A stretch of DNA of 64,000 nt. Origin: Hyphomicrobium_A sp963724945. GTDB lineage: Bacteria; Pseudomonadota; Alphaproteobacteria; Rhizobiales; Hyphomicrobiaceae. The stretch is taken from positions 2,728,001 through 2,792,000 of the forward strand of contig CAVRWL010000003.1 in NCBI GenBank assembly GCA_963724945.1. The letters are read 5' to 3'. The first letter of the stretch is position 1, and every line of letters starts with the position of its first letter. The translations under genes were made by a program, and so were the position numbers. This document shows, one piece after another, positions 37,018-45,659 of this stretch. Below the pieces are notes generated by a model. The model searched no databases. It saw only the letters and a program-made list of their open reading frames with translations, and had not been told where the DNA came from.

Positions 37018-37706
37018 TGGGTGCCGATGTCCTTGCACTTGTGGGCTGCGAGCATGACCAACGGGCCATCGACCGCAGGAATGAGCGTGGGCTCAAACGC
37101 GTGATCCAACAACAAGTGCCGCCATCTCTCCGGTGCGAAACAATTCTTCGACAAGCGCAGATACGTCGTTGCGAAAGGCCAGCGCGCACGCGTCAATCGG
37201 CCCAACAGAGGCACTTTGGCCATTGCCATCATCAGCGCTTCACGTCGACGGATAAAATGGCGCACATCAGGTACCGTCGCCAGCAACCACCCCCCCGGGC
37301 GGAGAATGCGTGCGAACTCAGTGAGCACTTGATCGAGATCGTCGACATACTCCAGCACGCTGGACGTTATGCACGCATCAAACGAGCAGTCTTGAAATGG
37401 CAATGGCTTGCCCGGCTCAATCTGCGATAATGCCACTCCAAGTCCGTCGAGACGTGCATTTGCTGCCTGCAGCATTCCTGATGCCACGTCGACACCAGAT
37501 ACCCTAAATCCTGACGCCGCCATCGCAGCGCCGATCTCACCGCTACCGCAGCCATAGTCCAGCACCATGGCACCCGGCGCAACACGCCCCGACAGCGCTG
37601 CGAGGAAACGATTCGGGCGATCCATCATGTCGCCGCCCGCTGCGTAGTTGCAGTGCCAGCGCTCGGACTCCTGGTCGAAGAAACGTACGGTTTCGCTATC
37701 AGACAT
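37014..37706 (-). CDS. Class I SAM-dependent methyltransferase
   Basis: A 230-residue methyltransferase. I use ATG 37706, which overlaps the bi-domain oxidoreductase stop by eight bases; the longer frame is inside that gene. The N-terminus is SDSETVRFFDQESERWHCNY, and motif I is MVLDYGCGSGEIGAAMAASG. SFDACITSSVLEYVDDLDQV and ILRPGGWLLATVPD follow. Together with the next gene it gives two unrelated methyltransferases back to back, so the polymer may carry two methyl groups. Confidence 0.88.
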   Translation of the reverse strand: MSDSETVRFFDQESERWHCNYAAGGDMMDRPNRFLAALSGRVAPGAMVLDYGCGSGEIGAAMAASGFRVSGVDVASGMLQAANARLDGLGVALSQIEPGKPLPFQDCSFDACITSSVLEYVDDLDQVLTEFARILRPGGWLLATVPDVRHFIRRREALMMAMAKVPLLGRLTRARWPFATTYLRLSKNCFAPERWRHLLLDHAFEPTLIPAVDGPLVMLAAHKCKDIGTQ

Positions 37707-39867
37707 CTCCACGCCGCACGCTCTGCTCGCCGATCCGCCGCTCGACATCGAGCGCGATCTGTGTCGCTTGTCGCTGCTGCCAATACGGAATTGGCCATTG
37801 CCCGCCAATATCCAGCGCGGCAGCCAGAGCATCGAGCTCTTGCGTATGCCCCTTTTGGGGAAGCGCAAAAGTTGGCGCTTTGAGACGACGGCCGCTCACT
37901 CGCATCGTTTTGAAATCCTCAAGATCGAAGACTTTTCCGTCGCAGAAGATTTCGATGCGCTCCTTGGGATGAGCCTGCGATCCTAAAGACGTATAGCTGA
38001 GGCTGCCAACAGACCCGTCCGCGAACGTCACCGTCGCAACGAAATTCTCGTTTGCTCGGTCGCCGATCGCTCCCGTATCGAGTGCCACGGCCTCTACGCG
38101 AAGAACGTCTGCTCCGGTCAAAAAGGTCATCAGATCGTAGAAATGGCACGCCTCGCCAAGGTTGCGCCCACCACCTTCAGGCCCGTGTACCCAATGATCA
38201 GACGGCAATCGCGGAGCGTTGACACGGTAATTAATGAGGAGCGGCCCTCTCCGGTCTTGAAGGGCCTTGGCGAGGATCGCAGCATGAGGAGAGAAGCGGC
38301 GGTTGAAGCCTGTCATGAGGAGAGGCACAGAACGCTGCGAAGCCTCGGCCTCGGCAAAGAAGGCATCGATCGCCGCCAGTTGCTCGGCCGTCAATGCGAG
38401 TGGCTTCTCGACGAACACTGCCTTGCCAAACTGGAGGCCGCGCAGCACCAGATCAGCGTGCTGATTGTGGCGAGTGGCCACTATCAGGAGATTGACGTCA
38501 GGATCGGCGAGCACCTCGTTGAGATCGGTCGTGGCGTAGCTGGCGCCTGAAAGCGTAGCGAGGCCTCGGGCGTTATGGCCATTGCGGCTCACGACAGCGC
38601 GCATCGCATAGCGGTCTTTCTGGCTCTTGAGGATCGGAAGCAGTGTCCCACGGAAGAAGCCCCCGGGCCCCACGACTGCCACTTGGATGCCACCCTTGGT
38701 GGGCGTACTTGAGCCGCGCTGATCGACGCGGCGTCCAAGCGGAGCTTGCCCTGCCTCGGGATAGGTCAACAGCGCGACGAGCGGGCGCGCTGAGCTCTTT
38801 AAAGCCTCGTAAGCCACGGCCGCACTCTCAACTGGAAACCTCGTATCGATCAGCGGCTCAACGGCGAGCGCACCGGACGCGATCAGCTCCAGGTAGGTTT
38901 GCATATTTCGGCCAGCGGTCCAGCGAACGTAACCTATCGGGTAGTCGAGTCCCCTCTCCTCATAGTTGCCATCGTAGCGCCCTGGCCCATAGGAGGTAGA
39001 TATGCGGAAATCGAGCTCCTTGGGATAGATGGCGCTGCGGTCGATGTTGATCGGAACATCTCCGACGAGCACGACGCGGCCCTTTCGACGGCACATCTGG
39101 AATGCGGTGTTCAACAGCTCCTCCGAAGGAGAAGCTGCCGTGACGATGACCCCGTCGGCTCCCTCTCCCAAGCACCAACGGCTGACCGCCGCAACCGGAT
39201 CACAGTCGTCGGCGCTCGCAACTGCAGCCATGCCTAAAGAGAGAGCCCTCTCTGCCCGCGCAGCGTCGGGATCCATGCCGATGACCGAGCACCCGTTCGC
39301 TTTCAATATTTGCGCGACGAGCTGACCGAGCAGACCGAGACCGACGACGACAAACCGCTCACCAAGTGTCGGCTCCGCGCGACGAACGCCTTGCAAGGCG
39401 ATGGCGCCGAGCGCCACCGTGGATGCTGCCGCGAATGTCACCCCTTTTGGGACAGGGACGATGAGGTTCGTCGGCACCTGAACGACCTCGGCATGAAAGG
39501 CATGCTCACTACCCGCGCATGCCACCCGATCGCCCGGCTGATACTCCGTCACGCCCTCGCCCACAGCGACGACCGTTCCCGACAGCGAGTACCCGAGCGG
39601 ATATGCCGAGGCAAGTTTGTCGCTCACGACAGCGCGTGCTTGAGCGATGCCCTTTTCCCGCACCATGGAAACCAATTGCTGAATCTGCTCGGGACGCTCC
39701 ATGACCCTATGCCAGAGCGGCGTGCTGACCGACTTCACACCGCTAAGCTCGGTCCCCGACGAGATGCACGAGCATGCCGTACGCACCAGCACGGTGCCGG
39801 CCTCGACACCGGGAGCGGGCACCTCAACCACGCGAATTCCATCACGGCCGATAAGAACCTGCTTCAT
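37699..39867 (-). CDS. Bi-domain oxidoreductase (zinc-type dehydrogenase + Gfo/Idh/MocA)
   Basis: A 722-residue fusion. Residues 1-360 are a medium-chain alcohol-dehydrogenase-like domain (LSGTVVAVGEGVTEYQPGDRVAC, FVVVGLGLLGQLVAQILKANG). Residues 395-722 are a Gfo/Idh/MocA oxidoreductase (VAVVGPGGFFRGTLLPIL, VNLLIVATRHNQHADL, KAVFVEKPLALTAEQL, LGEACHFYDLMTFLTG). The same fusion is known next to heparinase-like genes in exopolysaccharide loci. It may oxidise and reduce a sugar nucleotide in two steps. Its start overlaps the glycosyltransferase stop by four bases. Confidence 0.92.
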   Translation of the reverse strand: MKQVLIGRDGIRVVEVPAPGVEAGTVLVRTACSCISSGTELSGVKSVSTPLWHRVMERPEQIQQLVSMVREKGIAQARAVVSDKLASAYPLGYSLSGTVVAVGEGVTEYQPGDRVACAGSEHAFHAEVVQVPTNLIVPVPKGVTFAAASTVALGAIALQGVRRAEPTLGERFVVVGLGLLGQLVAQILKANGCSVIGMDPDAARAERALSLGMAAVASADDCDPVAAVSRWCLGEGADGVIVTAASPSEELLNTAFQMCRRKGRVVLVGDVPINIDRSAIYPKELDFRISTSYGPGRYDGNYEERGLDYPIGYVRWTAGRNMQTYLELIASGALAVEPLIDTRFPVESAAVAYEALKSSARPLVALLTYPEAGQAPLGRRVDQRGSSTPTKGGIQVAVVGPGGFFRGTLLPILKSQKDRYAMRAVVSRNGHNARGLATLSGASYATTDLNEVLADPDVNLLIVATRHNQHADLVLRGLQFGKAVFVEKPLALTAEQLAAIDAFFAEAEASQRSVPLLMTGFNRRFSPHAAILAKALQDRRGPLLINYRVNAPRLPSDHWVHGPEGGGRNLGEACHFYDLMTFLTGADVLRVEAVALDTGAIGDRANENFVATVTFADGSVGSLSYTSLGSQAHPKERIEIFCDGKVFDLEDFKTMRVSGRRLKAPTFALPQKGHTQELDALAAALDIGGQWPIPYWQQRQATQIALDVERRIGEQSVRRGDV

Positions 39868-41246
39868 ATCCCCGCCTGAAATCTGTGATCACCGGCGCGT
39901 GCCACAACCTCACAAAGACACTGCTGAAAGCGCATCCGCACTTGCGCCGCGTCATGGTTGCATACGGCCGTCGCGCGCGCGCGTTCAACGACGCGTTTGC
40001 GGATGTCTATGTCCCGGAGCGCCGCCAACAGGGCCTCAGCCAATCCTTCGACGCCGGGGGTTTCCACGGTGATGGCCCAATTGTCGCGATTTGCGTAGGC
40101 GACCTGAGCCGTGGCCGCTGGTCCGTAGGCCAGAATAGGTGTGCCGCTGATAAGATAAGCCGGCACCTTCGTCGGCATCGAATAGCGGATGAAGCGCACG
40201 CTGTCGTTGTCGAAGTTGACCGGGAGCAACAGAAGGTCGGCCATGGCGATGCGTCGGAAGAATGCATCATCGTCCCGGATTGGACCTTCGACACGCACGG
40301 CCGGGCTCACTTCCAATAGGTGCCGATAGCGCTCGCTATGACCCGACGGGCTTGCAATCGTCAGACGTAGGTCGTGGCCCCGCGCAGTCAGTCGGCTTAC
40401 CGCCTCGGCGCAGTCAATGAGCGAGTTCAACTGCGCATTCGCGAATATGGAGCCCACATAGAGAATGTCCGCCGGCCGGCCCGCTGCGAGGTCCACCTTT
40501 ACGGGTGGTGCGCACGCAGAAATGTCAATCGTATTCTGGAAAGCTTCGAAATGCGCGCCGTAGCGCTCTTCAAAGGCTTCCGCCATGGCATCCGATATGG
40601 CCAGACACCGGGTGGCACTGGCAAAGAACCGGCGGAGATGCGCCTGCATGCGGAGGCGCTGCACCGGCCCGCAAAGGCCGCTGCGATAAACGCTCGACGG
40701 CCAATCGTCCATGATGTGAACCACGAGAGGCAGGTCAAAGCGGACACGGATCGCCTCAATGAGATCCATCATCGCGTTGTTGCCGAGGATCGTATAGAGC
40801 AGCTGCGGTCGGAACTCATCTATCCATTGCTCCAGTCGCGGCGTTAGCCGCGCCCGCTGCGGAGGCGCATCGCCTAGCATCGCAATTGCGAGCGACTTGA
40901 GCCTAGCAGCGCGGCCGCCGTTCGCTGCAGATGACGCGTTCGACGTTGCGCTGCTCCCAACTCTTCCGTCCGTACGCAGCCGGCGCCGCAACGCGCCCAA
41001 CGGCCAGACGTAGTCGATTTCCGCCGACCCCAGGGTGTAGTAGCGGCTGCAAACATCATCGGTGGTGGGCTCTGGATCATCGTGTACCGTTGCCAGCCGC
41101 TCCATGGGCCAGCCGCGGAATAGATTGGAGAACGTGATACCGCCGCCCGTCACGCCGTTGAACGCGTGCGGCGTCACGAAAAGGACGCGGGGGAAATCCG
41201 CAGCCACCTTTCCGTTCCTCAGTAGTTGCCCAAATGATTCAGTCAC
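39864..41246 (-). CDS. Glycosyltransferase (GT-B fold)
   Basis: A 460-residue sugar transferase: VLFVTPHAFNGVTGGGITFSNLF at the N-terminus, LLYTILGNNAMMDLI, VHIMDDWPSS, ADILYVGSIFANAQLNSLI and MPTKVPAYLISGTPILAYGP. The last segment replaces the usual E-x7-E loop. It is coupled to the bi-domain oxidoreductase by an ATGA overlap and lies 42 bases after the truncated transferase. Confidence 0.87.
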   Translation of the reverse strand: MTESFGQLLRNGKVAADFPRVLFVTPHAFNGVTGGGITFSNLFRGWPMERLATVHDDPEPTTDDVCSRYYTLGSAEIDYVWPLGALRRRLRTDGRVGSSATSNASSAANGGRAARLKSLAIAMLGDAPPQRARLTPRLEQWIDEFRPQLLYTILGNNAMMDLIEAIRVRFDLPLVVHIMDDWPSSVYRSGLCGPVQRLRMQAHLRRFFASATRCLAISDAMAEAFEERYGAHFEAFQNTIDISACAPPVKVDLAAGRPADILYVGSIFANAQLNSLIDCAEAVSRLTARGHDLRLTIASPSGHSERYRHLLEVSPAVRVEGPIRDDDAFFRRIAMADLLLLPVNFDNDSVRFIRYSMPTKVPAYLISGTPILAYGPAATAQVAYANRDNWAITVETPGVEGLAEALLAALRDIDIRKRVVERARATAVCNHDAAQVRMRFQQCLCEVVARAGDHRFQAGI

Positions 41247-41288
41247 TCGCCGCTCGGAGCCTCATCAGCACCCCGCGCACTCATCGAC

Positions 41289-41900
41289 CTAGTTGAGCGG
41301 CCGCACGCCTACGAAATTCGTGGCAATATTTGGCGACCACATCAGCTCTCTCGCGGCACGATACAATCCACGCCAACCGATGAAATCGCTATCGATGCCC
41401 AAGAGTGGCTCGCCGGCTTGGATGGCGGCGACCTTCGAATGGAAAATCAATGCCTCAGCGTAAGGCCGGTAGATCTCCTCCTTCACGGTTTTCGACAACA
41501 CCACTCTAGAGGCGTAGTAATCAAGCGCCCAGCGCCGCATAACTCGCAATCCCTGAAAGTGATAGAGCAGCAGTGGCAAGCCAGAGACGAGTACAAAGCC
41601 ACCACGGCGTGCGACTTTCTGCCCGACAACGTTCCAGGGCGCGCAGTTCAGGCCAGGCAGGTCCGATATTGCCACGCTGGGAAATAGCCGCGGAACCTCA
41701 TCGAGATATTTTTGGTCAGCGTAGCGGCCGTCGGCTGGTACAGCGTAGCACGATTCAAGACAGCGCTCCTGCCACCAATTGAGCATCGCATGACCCTTTT
41801 CGCTGTTTTTAACAGCAACATAGCCAGCGTTAAACCGCCCGACCCCGGGCTCCATGGCTGCGATTTCGGGAACAGTCGAGCGGTGTGGTGTCAGGATGCC
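41289..41900 (-). CDS. Glycosyltransferase-like protein, N-terminus missing at the junction
   Basis: The C-terminal 203 codons of a nucleotide-diphospho-sugar transferase-like protein: GILTPHRSTVPEIA, GRFNAGYVAVKNSEKG, LNWWQERCLESCYAVPADGRYADQKYLDEVPRLFP with LNCAPWNVVG. Homologues begin with a Rossmann-like half carrying a DxD motif, which is absent here. The frame is open up to 41,900, where the sequence turns into the polyphosphate kinase gene. An internal ATG at 41,855 could be called as a start but would be artificial. Confidence 0.72.
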   Translation of the reverse strand, partial: GILTPHRSTVPEIAAMEPGVGRFNAGYVAVKNSEKGHAMLNWWQERCLESCYAVPADGRYADQKYLDEVPRLFPSVAISDLPGLNCAPWNVVGQKVARRGGFVLVSGLPLLLYHFQGLRVMRRWALDYYASRVVLSKTVKEEIYRPYAEALIFHSKVAAIQAGEPLLGIDSDFIGWRGLYRAARELMWSPNIATNFVGVRPLN

Positions 41901-41905
41901 GTTAG
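41895..41905. other. Junction of two truncated genes (probable assembly chimera or deletion)
   Basis: On the minus strand, the PPK2 sequence RIGIFNRS should continue with YYEEVL but reads TAA CGG instead. The next bases (GGCATCCTGACACCACACC) encode GILTPH of the glycosyltransferase. Both genes are therefore cut at the same point. No IS end, inverted repeat or tRNA is present at the site. Confidence 0.8.
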
Positions 41906-42312
41906 GAACGGTTGAAGATCCCGATGCGTCCGCGCTGCGGAACCTTGATCGTGTAGCGCCACAAGAAATCGTGCGAAAGCTCCTCGACGGAGGGCTGCTT
42001 GAACGAGTGGACCTCGCACCCTTGCGGATTGACGCGCGACATGACGTGCTTGATCGTCCCGTCCTTGCCGGCGGCGTCCATTGCCTGGAACACCAAGAGC
42101 ACGGACCAGGAATCCTGGGCGTAGAGGATGTCCTGCTCCATCGCCAGCCAGTCCGAGCCGCGCTGGAGAAGCTCCGCCGCCTCCTCCTTGTCCATCTTGA
42201 GGCCGAGCGTGTCGCCGGGATCGAAGTCCTTCAGGCGGAATTCCTTGCCCTTGGTCACGCGGAACGGCTCGGTGTATTTCCGAATCGCGTCGATGATGTC
42301 CTTGCGCGGCAT
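41902..42312 (-). CDS. ppk2: Polyphosphate kinase 2, C-terminus missing at the junction
   Basis: The N-terminal 136 residues of a PPK2-family enzyme, which transfers phosphate between polyphosphate and nucleotides. It has FRLKDFDPGDTLGL, the Walker A-like loop FQAMDAAGKDGTI and VHSFKQPSVEELSHDFLWRY. The usual protein has about 260-300 residues with Walker B and lid regions that are absent here. The stop codon at 41,902 is created by the junction, not by the gene. Confidence 0.85.
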   Translation of the reverse strand: MPRKDIIDAIRKYTEPFRVTKGKEFRLKDFDPGDTLGLKMDKEEAAELLQRGSDWLAMEQDILYAQDSWSVLLVFQAMDAAGKDGTIKHVMSRVNPQGCEVHSFKQPSVEELSHDFLWRYTIKVPQRGRIGIFNRS

Positions 42313-42427
42313 GGACGTCCTCCCGGCCTTTATCGTTATGTCGCAGAGGGCCCGAGTTCCCCCGCGATGTCAACACCATGTCATGGCGGGCCAAATGCGT
42401 CCCGATCCCTGCCGGGCCGCCGCTCCG

Positions 42428-42655
42428 TCAGCCCTCGAAGCCTCTCCCCAGCGCCGCGCCGCCGATCTCAGCCGGCCTCTTCATCACGACGAAGCCGGCG
42501 CGCTGCAGGTGCTCGGCGAGCCGCTTCGCGACGATCTCGGCCATGATCTCGTCGGCGTTGTGGACGCGCTTGCGGCCCTGGAATTTGAGCGCGAAAGCGA
42601 GCGCGGCGATCAGGTCCTCGGATGTTGCGGGTTTCAGCGGGGCGGCGTCGGACAT
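42428..42655 (-). CDS. Small conserved hypothetical protein
   Basis: A 75-residue basic/amphipathic protein (ATSEDLIAALAFALKFQGRK, RVHNADEIMAEIVAKRLAEHL, QRAGFVVMKRP). The start is ATG 42655; the longer frame upstream is unlikely. The composition and clean helices argue for a real gene, similar to small unknown proteins of Beijerinckiaceae-type bacteria as far as I recall. The function is unknown. Confidence 0.65.
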   Translation of the reverse strand: MSDAAPLKPATSEDLIAALAFALKFQGRKRVHNADEIMAEIVAKRLAEHLQRAGFVVMKRPAEIGGAALGRGFEG

Positions 42656-42917
42656 GCGCCGCAGGATAGGCGGAAATCTTGAACAAAACAAGAACAAGGA
42701 TCCCGATCGTCCTTGTTGCCGCACGCGACCAAATGCCTTCTCCAAACGGCCACTTTTCAATCACGTTTTGATTGTGACGCGCACGCAACAATGTTATCCA
42801 AGGATCGACGACGGGATCGCGCCGTCCGCCGCCCGCTTCCCCCTTGAGGCGGTGGATGGAGAGCGTACCCCCTAGCGCCATGTCGGTCTCGTCGTCGCCC
42901 TTTGCCCGACCGTCGCC

Positions 42918-44651
42918 TCAATATCCCGGCAGCCCTCCGCCCCACGGGTGGCGCGGGTGCGCGGCGGCGACGTAGTAGTTCGCGGCCGCCGGCGCCTTGA
43001 GGAAGTCCCGGGCGCGCTGCTCCACGAGTTCGTCCGCCCTGGTTTCCCGCTCGGCCCGGTACTTGAGCTCCAGCAGGGAATGGACCAGCCAGGTCTCGAT
43101 CGACCGGCCAGGATCATTGGGGTCATGGAACAGGTTCCAGGCGTAGGCCCCGTCGCGCATCCGCTCGCGGCCGATCTCCCGCATGAGCGCGAAGAACTCC
43201 CGAGCGTCCTGCGGATCGATGCGGTATTCGATCAGGGCCAAAATCGGGCCGACGTCGTCTTTGAGCGTCTCGACGAAGGCCGGCGCTCGCCAGTGCATCG
43301 AGGGCGCGAGGTCGAGGGCGGCCCCCGTCTCCAGCTTCCAGCGGTGGGTCAGGGCGAGCCCGAGCGCCGTTCCCACCGCTGCGGCGTTCAGCGCGAAGGC
43401 AATCCCGCTGCGGCTCGCGACCTCGCCCCACAGGGCGCTGCCGACCGTCATGGCCCCGAAATAGGCGGTCAGGAAAATCGCCAGCCCCCTGCCCCGCACC
43501 CAGTCCGGCAGGGCGACCTGGGCCGAGACGAACATCGTCGTCATGGCGACGATCCAGGACGCGCCGGCGATGAAGCTGGCGAATATTGCGATCTCCGGCC
43601 GGCGCGCAGCCGCAAAAAGCGCGAGCGCCAGCGCCGTCCCGACCGCGCCCGCGGCCGCCGACAGGTCCGGCCCGAGCCGGGCCTTGAGCGTGTCCATCCC
43701 GAGCGACCCGACGATCGAGCCCGCGCCGACGACGCCCATCAGGAGGCCGTAGAGCTCGGCGCCCTCGTGCAACCGGTCGCGGGCGATCAGCGGCATCAGC
43801 GCCCAATAGGCGCTGGCGAAGGGAAAGAAGGCGATCGCGCGGATCAGCGTCGCGTCGAGGTCGCGGTTGTTGCGCGCATAGCGGAGTCCGGCCGCCACGA
43901 CCGCCCGCATCCTTTCGGCCGGCAGCGTCTCCGGCGCCCGGCGCGGCGGGCGCCACCAGATGAGCGCGGCCAGGACGACGACGCTGGTCGCGACATAGAT
44001 CCAGAACGGCAGCTTGAGGCTGACCGCGGTGATCGCCACGCCGCCGAGCGCCGGGCCCACGGCGCGGCTCACGTTGTAGCTGGCGCTGCTGACGGCGATG
44101 GCGTCGTCGAGTTCGGATCTCGGCACGAGCATCGGCGTGATGATTTGCCACGCGGGCGCCGCGAGCGCGCCCGCCGCCCCGAGCAGGAACGAGGTTGCAA
44201 GCAGCGCCGGCGACGAGGCCCAGCCGATGGCGACGGTCCCGGCGAAGACGGCGCCGACGGCGACGACGCCGACTTGCGCCGCGATCAGGAGACGCCGCGG
44301 ATCGACGACGTCGGCGAGCGCTCCGGCCGGGATGGTCAACAGGAACATCGGCGCCATGGTTGCGACCTGGACCGCCGAGACCATCAGCGGATTGGGATTG
44401 AGGCTCGTCATCAGCCAGCTTGTGGCGGTGTCGAACATCGCGATGCCGATGCTCGAGACGGAGCTCGCGACCAGAATGACGGTGAAGGCGACGTTGCCGA
44501 ACACGCCCCAGCGGGAGGCGGCGGGCCCGGCGTCGTTCGGCGGAGAGGCAGTCGGGAGGCTCAAGCGGCAACCGCGAAGATTGGATGACCGCCGCCATCC
44601 GTGCGCCCATCGCGCGCCGATGGCAATGCCGGGCGATTCGCCGAACGACAC
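42918..44651 (-). CDS. MFS transporter, MFS_3 (enterobactin-exporter-like) family
   Basis: A 577-residue permease if read from GTG 44651; a TTG at 44564 (SLPTASPPNDAG) gives a more usual 548 residues. Twelve membrane segments start with VFGNVAFTVILVASSVSSIG, with the signature TSLNPNPLMVSAVQVATMAPMFLLT and LADVVDPRRLL. After the last helix comes a 150-residue soluble domain (VGPILALIEYRIDPQDAREF, AYAWNLFHDPNDPGRSIETW) characteristic of MFS_3 proteins. The substrate is unknown. It is divergent from the DUF2865 gene with 51 bases between them. Confidence 0.88.
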   Translation of the reverse strand: MSFGESPGIAIGARWAHGWRRSSNLRGCRLSLPTASPPNDAGPAASRWGVFGNVAFTVILVASSVSSIGIAMFDTATSWLMTSLNPNPLMVSAVQVATMAPMFLLTIPAGALADVVDPRRLLIAAQVGVVAVGAVFAGTVAIGWASSPALLATSFLLGAAGALAAPAWQIITPMLVPRSELDDAIAVSSASYNVSRAVGPALGGVAITAVSLKLPFWIYVATSVVVLAALIWWRPPRRAPETLPAERMRAVVAAGLRYARNNRDLDATLIRAIAFFPFASAYWALMPLIARDRLHEGAELYGLLMGVVGAGSIVGSLGMDTLKARLGPDLSAAAGAVGTALALALFAAARRPEIAIFASFIAGASWIVAMTTMFVSAQVALPDWVRGRGLAIFLTAYFGAMTVGSALWGEVASRSGIAFALNAAAVGTALGLALTHRWKLETGAALDLAPSMHWRAPAFVETLKDDVGPILALIEYRIDPQDAREFFALMREIGRERMRDGAYAWNLFHDPNDPGRSIETWLVHSLLELKYRAERETRADELVEQRARDFLKAPAAANYYVAAAHPRHPWGGGLPGY

Positions 44652-44702
44652 AAGCCGGAAATCCGGCTAAGCTAGGCCTTCGGCCGCCCAACGAGACGAA
44701 CC

Positions 44703-45623
44703 ATGTTCCGTGTCGCGCGTCCCCTTCGGCTCCACAACCGCCGCGTGGCGCGCCCTGTGCGTCCGATCCCCATTCGCGGTCCGTTCGCCGTCGCGACGCT
44801 CGCGCTCCTCGGAGCGGTCGCCATCATCGCGCCCGCCAACGCGCAGAGCTGGATCCATATCGGGCCGTTCAGCTTTCCCAACCCCTTCGCCAGGCCGCCC
44901 CCTCCGAGGGAACCGGTCTGGCGCGGCGACGACGGGCGCTCTCGCCGCCAGGGGCACGACCGGCGGCATGCCTCCGGCGGGGGCGGCCCCATGAACGTCT
45001 GCGTGCGGAGCTGCGACGGCAGTTTCTTTCCGTTGCCGTATGCGGGCGCGAGCGGGGCGACGCTGGAGGAGGTGTGCCAGGCGCTCTGTCCCAACACCGA
45101 GGTCGAGCTCTATACGATGCCTTTCGGCGGCACGATCGACGAAGGGGCGTCGCCGACCGGCGCGCCTTACGCGGCCCTGCCGAACGCCTTCAAGTTCCAG
45201 CAGACCTATGACCCGAACTGCTCCTGCCGGCGCCCGGGTCAGAGCTGGGCGGACGCGCTCGCTGCGGCGGAACGACGATTTGGCCACAACGCGCACGACA
45301 TCATCGTGACCGTGGAGGCGTCCGAGCAGATGTCGCGCCCGAAGTTGGACCCCGGCGCCCAGGCGGCCGGGCCGAACGCCGCGACGCCGGCCGCCGATGC
45401 GGCTCCGGGCGCCGCGGACTCGCTCGATTCCGGGCTCGACGCCGAGGGCGTCGACACGCGGCTCAAGGCGGCGACGGCCGCCGTCAGCCGCGAAACCTCG
45501 GGCATCCAGGAGGAGGAAATGAATGTCGGCGTCCGCCTCGGCCTGAAGGCCGGACGGATCGTCGAGGAGCGCGCTCCGGACGGCGGAACGCGCCGGGTGC
45601 GCATTCTCTCGCCGTCGTTTTGA
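44703..45623 (+). CDS. DUF2865 domain secreted protein
   Basis: A 306-residue exported protein. The N-terminal basic stretch and helix (VATLALLGAVAIIAPANAQS) form a signal sequence. A Pro/Arg-rich linker leads to the DUF2865 core: NVCVRSCDGSFFPLPYAGA, EVCQALCPNTEVELYTMPFG, PNAFKFQQTYDPNCSCRRPGQSW, with six conserved Cys that probably pair in the periplasm. The C-terminal 100 residues are Ala/Pro-rich. The function is unknown; the family is confined to Hyphomicrobiales-like bacteria. Confidence 0.88.
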   Translation: MFRVARPLRLHNRRVARPVRPIPIRGPFAVATLALLGAVAIIAPANAQSWIHIGPFSFPNPFARPPPPREPVWRGDDGRSRRQGHDRRHASGGGGPMNVCVRSCDGSFFPLPYAGASGATLEEVCQALCPNTEVELYTMPFGGTIDEGASPTGAPYAALPNAFKFQQTYDPNCSCRRPGQSWADALAAAERRFGHNAHDIIVTVEASEQMSRPKLDPGAQAAGPNAATPAADAAPGAADSLDSGLDAEGVDTRLKAATAAVSRETSGIQEEEMNVGVRLGLKAGRIVEERAPDGGTRRVRILSPSF

Positions 45624-45659
45624 CAACGGCCGCAAAAAGCGCAGTTCGCTGCGCCGCCC

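Noticed and set aside
42948..44588. 546-codon open frame on the plus strand
   Set aside because: It is antisense to the MFS_3 transporter and rich in Arg, Gly and Asp without structure.
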